NCBI RefSeq assembly: GCF_000002235.5
Contig: NW_022145596.1
Span: 30,025,367-30,089,366 of the forward strand
Source: Strongylocentrotus purpuratus
Taxonomy: Eukaryota > Echinodermata > Echinoidea > Camarodonta > Strongylocentrotidae
Reading direction: 5' to 3'
Length of the DNA: 64,000 nucleotides
This document shows, piece after piece, positions 46,938 through 57,213 of this stretch. The position numbers were made by a program, and so were the translations under genes. Each line of letters begins with the position of its first letter. Positions within the stretch are counted from its first letter, which is position 1. The notes under the pieces are model-generated. The model did no database searches. It was not told the DNA's origin and worked only from the letters and a program-made list of their open reading frames with translations.

Positions 46938-47638
46938 TTATGTCTCAGTCGCATTTTCTCTAAGGCTAGGATACGGCGGCCGTGAGCCCCCGAAATCGAG
47001 AGATACATGAGGTCAGTGGCGTACGCAGGATTTTTTCAAGGGGGGGGGGGGGGTTAAAATCGGGTCCAAAATTTCGCAACAACTCAGCGCCGGTCAAAAA
47101 GTCGCTCAGTGGGGGGGGGGGGGGGGTTAGGGATTTTTTAGGGGGTTTACACACATAAAATTACCAAAGGGGGGTTTAACCCCCCAAACACCCCCCCTGT
47201 GTACGCGCCTGCATGAGGTTGCCGCAGAGGTTAGGGCGTATCCCTATCGGTTATATACATGCCGTAGGGATCGTCGTGGGATTATGGCACGGAGTTATAA
47301 CCTTTTTTTTCTTCATTTCTAGGTTCGCCGTAGCATCAGTCTTGCCGCACGGTCACCGTATGGTCTCTCTGCGGCTACCGTGCGTCTACCTTGGTATTTG
47401 TCCAAAAACCTACGGCCGCCGCAGGGACGCCTTAAGGCGACTGTGCGTCATCACTTCAAAGGCCGTACGGCAGCCGCAGGTTTTAATGTCCCCACAAATT
47501 CAAAATATGCCGTGCGGCTACCTTAAAATATGTGACTGCTACAGTATGTGACCGTGAGATTCGAATGCTGCAGCGGCCCTATATCTTGGCCGTAGATAGA
47601 CCCCACGTCCGCAGCGGCAAATGTGACTGAGGCATAAA
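46938..47638. mobile_element. Non-autonomous DNA element with TTTATGCCTCAGTCACATT termini, disrupted by a hAT-like MITE
   Basis: Left end TTTATGTCTCAGTCGCATTT and right end complement of TTTATGCCTCAGTCACATTT. The interior carries several GC-rich GCCGTACGGC/GCGGCTACCG-like motifs in both orientations. Confidence 0.65.
47014..47211. mobile_element. hAT-like MITE with 8-bp target duplication
   Basis: CAGTGGCGTACGCAGG at the left and GTGTACGCGCCTG at the right, flanked by perfect CATGAGGT (47006-47013 and 47212-47219). 198 bp, G-run rich, non-coding. Nested in 46938-47638. Confidence 0.88.
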
Positions 47639-48595
47639 TCTCTTCCTTTTCCTCATTTTCATTCTCTTTTTGTCTTCTCTCTTCTCTTTCGGCCTGATGT
47701 ATTCCACGCACAAGGACATTAGAAAGCCTTGTTCAGATATGGCGAGGCTAACTGCGGCAGATTTGTTTTATAATGACGTACCTGTTATACGCTTCACATA
47801 TCTGTATCTTATAACACGCAACACAGAGCTCAGTGAATAAGCAGAGGAACTTTGTTGTGCTCAGTTTCCATTTATTTACGCGTTAAAAAATAAACCTTTT
47901 GTGGTTTTACCACATATCTGAATGAGCCTGTGCTCAGCATCACTTTACTAAAAAGACATTTTCGTGTGTATGGGGGTGTGACCATAGTTCGCTATCTCAA
48001 AAAATCGGTAAGATTTTGAAAATCTGCTACCCGTGATGGAAAGAGGAACCTAAAATTACCAGAGACGAAATTTTCTATGGAATTGGACATGAAATTATGA
48101 GAGAAAAAAAATTCATTTGGGTCCGTTCCGAAAGAATATAAACTTACCAACAACGGTTTGGGAATCTTTATTTTGAGAGCAGATGTCCTCAAAATTGTAA
48201 ATAAAAAGTGGTACCAACTGATTGTATGATATTTTTACTTACACAATATGCAATTATATTATATTTGATGGATCGATTTTTATTTGTTGATAATCGGCTG
48301 TAAACCCCCGTGCATGAAGTCAGGTCTCGTTATTTTTATGAGTTTTTACGCGAGTTGCAACTCGCATGCCGATCCGACATCGAATTTTAGATCGCAATAT
48401 CTCCGGAATCCATTGAGGATCAATTTTCTAGTAACACCAATGAATTTGTAGTTTAAAACTTTGCCGTCCATTTGGTAATGATTGAAATCAATCAATTTGT
48501 TTAGAATGTCAGAAATCATGGATCGAATATCACGTTTTCTGGTATTTAAAAAAAATCTCCGCGAAAACTTTGGTCACCCCCCTCATACAATCGGG

Positions 48596-49613
48596 CAGGG
48601 GCAGCGATTTCTTTTCATGACCGGGGGGGGGGGACGAAATGTGAGGGACAATAATGGGTTTTTTGGGGGGCAGAAAAAAATCCGCATCACTACCACTCTT
48701 ACACGTTACGCAGGCCCTGGGAACGTTTTTCAAAGTGGGGGGGGGGGCTAAAGTATTTACAATCAGGTAGAGCAAAGCAAAGCAAAGCGGAGTGTACATT
48801 GGCGTGGGGTCCAGGGGCTAATCCCCGGCGGGTGTCAAGGGGCGGAGCCTAATGAAGCTCAGGAGTTTTCGGCATTTAATTACGGTCAGATGAGCATATT
48901 TTGATACCTTATTTGTGACACTGGCATGCAGGTCAATTACTGGGGTGGAGTCCAGAGGGCGGAGCCCCCAGAAGCTCAGAGGTTTTAGGCATTAAATTAC
49001 GATCAGATGAGCATCAAGGCGCCGCCTTAGGGCCCTTGGTGGGTTCCAGGGGGCAGGGCACCCGGAAGGTCAGGGAAAAACCATGCCATTTCTACAACAT
49101 TTGTAAATCACTGGTATCAAATTAGAAATAAACCACGTTTGAATTTCATTTTGGGGGAACTGCCCCCAACCCCCCTCCCCGTCCCCCATCAGTACGCAAA
49201 TGCGAGGGAGCATAGTGAATGAGAGGGGTGAAGGTGATGAGGTGGCTACCCCCTCACAGGTTTTTGAAGTTTTGTTGTATTACAAAATTACATTCCTAAG
49301 CAAAGCTATAGTATAAACGTTAGCAATATACCATTTTTCACTCTTCAATTTTCTCGGTATTTACTCGTTCATTTTGAAGGATATTATGCGAGGGAGCGTA
49401 GCTACTGAGTGAGAAGATTTTTGGCATTTTTATTTGTTTAAACGCTGCTCTCTTGGGCCCTCCAGAGCCTAAAAGTGTGTTGCATTCTTTAGTCAGTATT
49501 TGCTATACATTTTTTTGTGTGCATTTTTTCAAATTTTGAGGGGAGGACGATCCCCTCCTAAAAAAATCAAGGGGGGACGTGTCCTCCCCGTCCCCCCGGG
49601 ATCGCCGCCCCTG
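48596..49613. mobile_element. hAT-like non-autonomous element (1018 bp) with 8-bp target duplication
   Basis: CAGGGGCAGCGAT at the left and ATCGCCGCCCCTG at the right, flanked by perfect CAATCGGG (48588-48595 and 49614-49621). The interior has two diverged tandem blocks (48803-48897 and 48939-49014, both ending TACGRTCAGATGAGCA) and a repeated GCGAGGGAGCRTAG motif. Confidence 0.86.
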
Positions 49614-50374
49614 CAATCGGGAATGTTTTGGCAAGGAATTCATAAAGCACAAAACTAATTTTCAAAGGCTACTCCTGCACATACATTTATGTAGAGCAAG
49701 AAGAGAGAAAACATATTGAAATTGTGTCTTTATTGTTGGGATTATAAGGGAAACTTATTCGTATGTCATCACTGATTAAATCTTGTTTTTTTGCCTTAAT
49801 AGTTACACATTGCCTTTAAGTCAGTTTGATCGCGTTTGATATGTGCTGAATATATTTTTCATGTGCCACGATTATATGACACTATAATTCCCTGTCTTTA
49901 CAATATGTGTTGCATATATGATGCAACGTTATTGATATATAATGTAATGGTTCCGTGCACACAGTTTTCTATGCCAGTCAGGGAAAGAAAAACAAAAATT
50001 TCGGGGGCTACTTTTTAAGCTTGCCTGCATCAAAATAACACTCTAAAATTTGTTTTGCATTGAACACTATGCAAATTTACAGGGGCTCTTTTGGGCATTT
50101 CAGGGGCAAATTCGCCATGAGCCCCCATGTATTTTTTTCACTGATTATTGCCAGTGCGTTTTACAGTTCACTGTGAGTGTATTTAAACTGCAAAAAATAT
50201 TTGCAGAAGAAATATTTGAAGCTCATAGTTATCTACACTACAGTATAGCAGCATAGACCCCTTACATCGAGAGAAAAACTTGTTTTGGTGATTGGTCAGA
50301 ATTATTAAAGCATTCAATTTGATCATTTGGTAAATTCATTCGATGATTCGATCAATCTGTATGCCTGCACGCAT

Positions 50375-52118
50375 GGGTGTCGATCCCGGGGGGGATGGGG
50401 GGGATATATCCCCCCCAATATTTCAGGTGGGGGGGATGGCCTGTACAATCATCCCCCCCAATAATTCACCATAAAATTATTTTTTTAAATGAAGAGAAAA
50501 ATTAATGATGAGAGTCCGATGAGAGTAGTTAATTGTTATTACTCGCAAGATGACCATCAATATACACATTTTGCTATCTCATTTTCATAATACATACATT
50601 ATATACGAAGTTAATAAGACAACCGTATATGAGACAAGAATAAATTGAATTCTCGCTCATACGGCTTCATCAGGAATTGATGAATTTATTCAATTTGTTC
50701 AATCAACAGCATATCATAGAAATGCAGTGCGCCAAATGCAAAGACGCAGCATCAAAAGCAACGAGCTAAATGTTAAGCGCGAAGCACAAAAGTAGCAATC
50801 TGCAATGCACATCAGACAATCCTGGACAGTGTAAACATAGATGAACTCTGTGACGATTTCGTGATGAGATCGGAGACAAAGAGAAAGATTTTCGGACATT
50901 AGTATGACTTATAAAATAGTTCACTAGTTGTTATGTTGTTTCCGTTCACCCTTTTTAAAATTCACGTCATTGTATCTTTATTTTTATTTTTTTCACTCAT
51001 TTTATTTCCTGATATTTCCTAAAACATTTTTCATTTTTGGAGAAAGATTATTATGTCACAACTTATTTTCAGTTGGGAAACTGAATTCAGACAAGGATTA
51101 ATATAGAGAACAGTACAATGAATCGTCTTCTTTCTCTAATAATTTAGCGAACAGGGCAAAGCTGTTAGGGGGGCAACTGAATTCAGACGTGGATTAAGAG
51201 TAATAATCAAATGAAACGTCAAAGTACACGATACAACTAATCGTCTTCTTTTACTAATAATTTAATAAAACGTGAAAGCTTCCGCGCTACGCGCGGAATG
51301 GGCGAAAGTGAATACAGACAAGGATAAAGAGTAATAATTTATTGAAACATTAAAGCTTCCGCGCTTCGCGCGGTAGGGGGGAAACTGAATTCATGAAGGA
51401 CACGATACAACAAATCGTCTTCTTTCTCTAATAATGTAATAAAATGTGAAAGCTTCCGCGCTTCGCGCAGGATTGGGTAAAAATGAATTCAGACAAGGAT
51501 TAAGAGTCGAGAATGGTACATAGAATCGTCTTCTTTCTTTAATAATCTAATGAAACGTCAGAGCTTCCGCGCTACGCGCGGGGGAAGGGGAACTTGATTC
51601 AAACAAGGATTAAGAGTCGAGAATGGTACATCGAATCGTCTTCTTTCTTTAATAATCTAATGAAACGTCAGAGCTTCCGCGCTACGCGCGGGGGAAGGGG
51701 AGCTTGATTCAAACAAGGAATAAGAGTCGAGAATGGTACATAGAATCGTCTTCTTTCTTTAATAATCTAATGAAACGTCAGAGCTACCGCGCTACGCGCG
51801 GAGGAAGGAGAATTTAATTCAAACAAGGATTAAGAGTCGAGAACGGTCCAACGAATCGTCTTCTTTCTCTAATAATTTAGTGAAACGTCAAAGCTTCCTC
51901 GCTTTGCGGGGGGGGGGGGACTCCCCCTCCCTGCACCCAACCCCCTAGGAACCGCGCTTCGTGTGCTAACTACCGCCCCCCCTTAAATTAAATCCTGGCT
52001 ACGCGCTTGGGAGGGGTGCAACTTGCCACACGCTTCTACCACTTTGGTTGCTTTGATCCATTGCCGAAAATATTTTGGCACCTATCATCCCCCCAACCAC
52101 GGATACAAATCGACACCC
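50375..52118. mobile_element. Non-autonomous DNA element with GGGTGTCGAT termini and a 13-bp target duplication
   Basis: GGGTGTCGATCC at the left and AATCGACACCC at the right. TGCCTGCACGCAT precedes the left end (50362-50374) and, after one extra T, follows the right end (52120-52132). The shared flank can be read as 16 bp if the end is set differently. It carries a ~110-bp satellite inside. No transposase ORF. Confidence 0.8.
51070..51960. repeat. ~110-bp tandem satellite with GC hairpins inside the element
   Basis: TCGTCTTCTTT recurs at 51123, 51241, 51415, 51526, 51636, 51746 and 51856; the last four steps are exactly 110 bp. Most units carry CTTCCGCGCTTCGCGCGG or the CTACGCGCGG variant, a 6-bp hairpin with a TTC or TAC loop. 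Confidence 0.88.
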
Positions 52119-52901
52119 TTGCCTGCACGCATGGGCTGAAAGCATTGGTCTTGCTTTGGAAATGCATTAACCCATGTCAGCTCACCCCTTCGATAGGTTC
52201 TTAAACTGTTCATCGCATGGTAGTGGGTCTCAACATGGTTACAGTACACTAATCTATTGAATATTCATAATGTTAAGTATATGATGGAAACACGGCAAGT
52301 TATCTTACTATCATTAGATTCCCGGGAGCATAATTAATTACCATAAGCAAGATAACTTTTATATGTATTTCTGACAGATTTGTCCATGCTCCCTTTGGGA
52401 ACATCCATATAATATCCGAGTCAGAGTCGATCTAAAACTGCACGAGAGTTAACTATGAACTCTGCATACACTACACAAATAATCTCCCTGTGCGATTTAT
52501 CATGGTATAGAGATGGGTGTGGAGTATGACTATTACTGTACATGTGTATTTTGACAGATGTATAACTTCTAGTATACAGCTTATAATTATGGACCTGAAT
52601 GTATAATACATGTACTTTTATTGCTTAAGGACATGTTGAATGCGACATCAAATAAGTTACAAAATAGTAACTGTGATCGATTTAAAATTTGCATTTGAAC
52701 AGTATACTGACATGTACATGTGTAAATTTGATTGAGATGAAGAAAAACAAAAACAACTTTACCAGGTCAAGTATTCAACTATTGTATAAGTGCAACAGGT
52801 GAAAATAATGGATTATATTTTATCCTTTGTTTCAATAAGAGGACTTCATTCAACATTTTATGATAAGAGACCTCTTTTCATGGTTTATGCTTACACCCAA
52901 G

Positions 52902-53293
52902 TTAAAGATAAACTTGAGTACTGGTAATGTGATTGCATTGTGAAAGAAAAGGTGTGGAATGGATCAGAAAAGTTGATCATATAGCATGTAAGTAATGGTG
53001 TGTAATGCAAGGTTCTAGAGTCATCAAAATCATCATAAATTTGGCAGAGTCTTGGTAAAGTAACAATCACTTACACAGATAGATGTATATGGGACAACAC
53101 ACATGGTGTCGGGGCTAGTACTACCCTGCTTTCCTTATCTTTCTATGCTCAATCTTCAGCCAGTATACATTTTCTTCCAAAATTGTTTGGGACATGACAT
53201 TTGTTTGTAATCTTGAACATTCAGTGTAAGTTTCGTTAGATTCTGTGAGAATTCATTTTCTTTTTTTTTACCAGAACTCAAGTTTATCTTTAA
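52902..53293. mobile_element. TTAA-bounded MITE, AAACTTGAGTACTGGT family
   Basis: TTAAAGATAAACTTGAGTAC at the left and CAGAACTCAAGTTTATCTTTAA at the right in part. The interior CATTGTGAAAGAAA and TCATCAAAATCAT are shared with 53759-54139 in opposite orientation. Confidence 0.78.
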
Positions 53294-53758
53294 GAGATGA
53301 AAAATAGGGGGATTCATTTTAAGGGTTCCTCATTTATTTTTCTATTCCATAATTTTTCTGAAAAGTCATCTAGTTTATTTCTTGAACACAAAACATATAG
53401 ATCTACATGAACAGAGAGCAGGGGGGGGGGGGGATATCATGAAGACAGGATCTGAATGTTTATTACGAAGTGCATTTTTTTGTTACTGTAAACACAAATT
53501 GTATTCAGAATTGGTGAAGCTTTCAAATGATTTATGACAAATACATGTGTTAATTCTTTATATATATATATTACTTTGTGCAAATATGTATCAATAAATC
53601 ACATATAGACTGCAAAAATTGCTTTCACTGTTGGCATTTATTTGTGTTATTCTCTTTCATTTCACACAATAAACATTGCAAAATATAGCTAATCAAAGTC
53701 AACTTCCAGAGTACAGAATAATGGATCATTTCAATTTGTAACTTATCGTATCTTTGTT

Positions 53759-54139
53759 TTAAAGGTAAAGACCAGTATTGGAAACGCCCCAATTTCAAAA
53801 AATGAAATGGAAGCTCTCATAACCAATCATGTAAAAGAATATGTTTTGACTAATACATGATGATAACAAATTTGCCGGGAAACCGCCTACTAATTCATAT
53901 ATTTGGTAAATTTGTTTCTCTCATGGTTTGTGAGAGATATAGGGTAGTCCCATATACATCTTTCTGTGTATAGTGCTTATAACTTTACGAAGAATGGGCC
54001 AAATTTCTTATCATTTTGATGATTCCAGAACCTTGCAGATGCTAGATGCTAGATGCTAGATGATCAACCTTTCCTGATCGATTCCACAACGTTTCTTTCA
54101 CAATGCAATCGCTTGACCATAACTGGTCTTTACCTTTAA
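53759..54139. mobile_element. TTAA-bounded MITE, AAAGACCAGT family
   Basis: TTAAAGGTAAAGACCAGT at the left and ACTGGTCTTTACCTTTAA at the right, a perfect 18-bp inverted repeat. Contains a triple 8-bp GCTAGATG run at 54036-54062. Confidence 0.85.
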
Positions 54140-54858
54140 TGGAGGAAAGAGTCTATCAAATATTTCAAATTTTGACCATAGTCACAGAAAATGGATAAAG
54201 ATCCAGACATCGCTAGACCATTTCTTCCAACAAAGGTGTCTCTCCCCCCCTCCCCCTCCCCCCCCTCCCCCCTCCCCCCCCCCAAAAAAAAAATAAATAA
54301 ATAAAATAAAATAAATAAAAATAAAAAATTATTGCAACACAATTTCATATTTTCAATTTTTCATTCTCCCTTTTTATACATTTATTAAAGAAGGGCTCTT
54401 TAGACAGTTGTAGTAACTCCAGGTCATCAATCAATTACCTGACATATAGGTTGGGAGTGGAAGGGAGTGACACACTGCCCTAGTGATGGCTAGCCCTGCA
54501 GTGAAGGATGAGCTTATAAAAAAAGCTTTAGATCTTAAAGAAAGGGTTAAGTGCATATATACCTGCAATATGACTTCTACACACTACACACACTCAACAT
54601 ATCCCATTCTGCAATCATAAATACAAGTACTATCACAAGTTTTTTGTAAAATGTTTCCATTATTGAATAATACAATCTCTTTTGATACTCATTCGGAAGA
54701 TTCGGCTTGGTGTATGCTGCCCCAGAAGCTGATAAAGTTTGGCAATCAAAACTGCACTTAAAACATATCTATCTCTTGCTTTGTATTTTTTACTTTCTCG
54801 CCTTTTTGTACGTGTGAAGAGTCCTTTAAAAAAATATATAATGTGCTACACAACGGCT

Positions 54859-55015
54859 ATACAGTAGGCTTGCAGATGCACCCTCAAGAAAGATTACCGA
54901 GTGTCCTTTTCAGGACTCCTCAATCCTCCCTCTCTCTCAGATGGTGCAACCGCAAGCCTACTGTATATCTACATCACCATGCAAGCCGATACTTACAAGC
55001 AGCATCTATACAAGG
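54859..55015. repeat. Palindromic repeat with CAGTAGGCTTGC termini, copy 2 (internally deleted)
   Basis: Keeps the outer CAGTAGGCTTGC / GCAAGCCTACTG pair, CCTCAATCCTCCCTCTCTCT and the shared right flank, but the left arm is shortened. Confidence 0.72.
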
Positions 55016-56950
55016 GCTATTTGATCATTATCATCATCATCATTATTATTATTACTATTTTCATTAATATTATCATTAATATTATTGAATTATAATTACT
55101 ATCATTATTATTTTTGTTATGTGAGGATATCATAAATTCATAATCTTGTGCTTAGACCGTTTATATTCTGTAAATGTCATAGGGTCCTACAAGATCAATT
55201 ATGTATCGGTCACTTAATATCCAGATTTTAAACAACTCGTGTCAATTTTTAAATGCTAAAACAAACTCATCCATCACTGCAGTGTATCTTACAGTCACAT
55301 AAGCTAAGAGATTTATTACATAACTTATAATGAACTTACATGTACATTTACGACCATCAGGTTTCCCGCAACGCGCATACCCTTCACCAACTTCAGAAGA
55401 GAAATTCATAATCATAAACTCTTCAACCAAACCAAATTGGATGATATCCAATTATTTGTGGAGTCATTCTTTGACTTATTCAGAATGGGAAGATAAACTA
55501 GCAGAATTCTTTGCTCCATGCAAGACTTGTGCTCTCATTATTTGGGAATTCTTTCCACTCGGGTAAACCCTCTGTGACACATGCACATAGAAGCTCACAA
55601 AAGTGTGTTTTTAAACATAGGGCCAAAATTGTCCACAATGAATGGAGATAAGGGAGACATGATATCAAAGAAAAACAGAAGAAAACTGTAAGTTTCATCA
55701 AACTCAGCCCCATATTAAAATAGATATGCTTTTATAGATAATGTCTTTTGGCACATTTTTGAATGATTGGCAAGACTCCAACATGAAAACGATAGGTAAA
55801 CACTCTCATCTTCAAAATTATGAAGAATCCTTTGTCTGTCCTAAGGAGGTCTTTGAGTTTGGGAAGGACTTCTTATGGCATTTTTACCCATGGATCCAAC
55901 TTGATATTTTTAGGGTCTGCGTGCAAGGGCCTGCTGCTAAATTTTGGAATTCGGGGGATCTGCAGTTAGAATTTGGGGGCTCACTTGCACCAGGCACACA
56001 GTAGAGTGAAGCATTGCTTTACCGTATCTAATACACACAAGACTAGTACAATAAATATGGACCAATCAGATTCATGGCTTTACTCTAATAGGCCATTTTT
56101 GTAAATTGTAACCAAATCTATGCATGTGCCATTGTGAAGCAACTGAATACAAAGTATTCCATTTACCTGATACCCAAATAAATGTATCTCAATAGTCAGA
56201 ATTGAAATTACATACATTAGGTGTTGCTAGGTAGGACAAACATTATGGCTTGCCCTACCTAACAACATGTAATATATTAAATTTGCATTCTGGCTATTGA
56301 AATACAATTATTTGTAACAGGTAAATGAAATAATTTGCATCGAGACACTTAGGTATAAGTTGGGTTACATTACGAAAATGGCCTATTGTAAACATTTTTT
56401 TCAGCTTCATACTGATAAGAAATTGCACTGATTGAGCATACTAACGCAGACAAGTCTATCAAATTAAAAACCAGAATCTCCATTATATTTGAATGAATAT
56501 GGGCTAGGACCACTTTGTATATAAGCGTACTCGATATACATGTATATGTTCAGATAAATTTGATCAAGCTTTTAATATATATGGAAATATTACGTAGTAC
56601 CAAAATAAATCTTTGATATAAACCATTTCTTAAAATATTACATTTTGAGACAAGTGACAACATAATATTATCCCTCTATTACTTTTATAATCAAATATCA
56701 CATTCATTTTGATGACTACTCCTTGATAGTAATAGAAGATACTGACAGATATTTCTTCTTCTTTTCTATATCATATCTGCACCAGAAATTCTCGTCTGCT
56801 TACATACCGTTGACTGTGCGTGCATCAACCCACGGTGCGTTAATCTTCATTTCAAAAAGCCTGCACTTTTCAGGAAGAAGAAGATGGGCTTATTGATTGT
56901 GCTTTGCTTGTTTCTTGTGAATGCCAACTTGAGCTGCTGAGTTTACTTCT

Positions 56951-57101
56951 GGGAGGCATTTCACAAAACTTGTCATTAGTGACAAATGACAGTTTTTGTT
57001 ATAAGCTACTGAAATCCTTGCTTCTGATTGGCGATCAGCAGATTTGTCACTGGTTTTCGTCATTTGTCATTGAAAAAGGGGTTTGTGAAACAGGCCCCTG
57101 G
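56951..57101. mobile_element. Short MITE in the RECQL5 3' UTR
   Basis: GGGAGGCATTTCACAAAAC at the left and GTTTGTGAAACAGGCCCCTG at the right, with inner TGTCATT/AATGACA pairs. It lies 15 bp beyond the stop codon of the - strand gene. Confidence 0.7.
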
Positions 57102-57115
57102 TTGAGTAGTCCATG

Positions 57116-57213
57116 TCATGTTTTTCCCAAATCTGTTGGTATATCATCTTCTGACAGGCACTTATGCTGATGCTTGAAGTAATCTCGAACAAGTCCTTTA
57201 GCATGCTTCTTCA
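57116..57213 (-). CDS. RECQL5: RECQL5 last exon: end of SRI domain and C-terminus
   Basis: Acceptor TTTGTTAACAG|TG completes a Val codon; translation KKHAKGLVRDYFKHQHKC then ...PTDLGKT and TGA at 57118-57116. The KKHAKGLVRDYF helix occupies the position of the human segment reported to hold a PCNA-binding motif. No clear AATAAA was found in the next 500 nt; an ATTAAA variant (as TTTAAT on +) is at 56571. Confidence 0.85.

Larger units (their letters stand above)
45758..57115. other. Intergenic region between convergent TRPC and RECQL5
   Basis: Dominated by DNA transposon remnants (46938-47638, 48596-49613, 50375-52118, 52902-53293, 53759-54139, 54859-55015, 56951-57101). The rest (47640-48580, 49620-50360, 55020-56900) is AT-rich with no coding signal; part of it should be the RECQL5 3' UTR. 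Confidence 0.6.

Noticed and set aside
46618..47010. 130-codon + strand open frame
   Set aside because: Low-complexity CT-rich run (Leu/Ser/Pro) next to a transposon; no domain.
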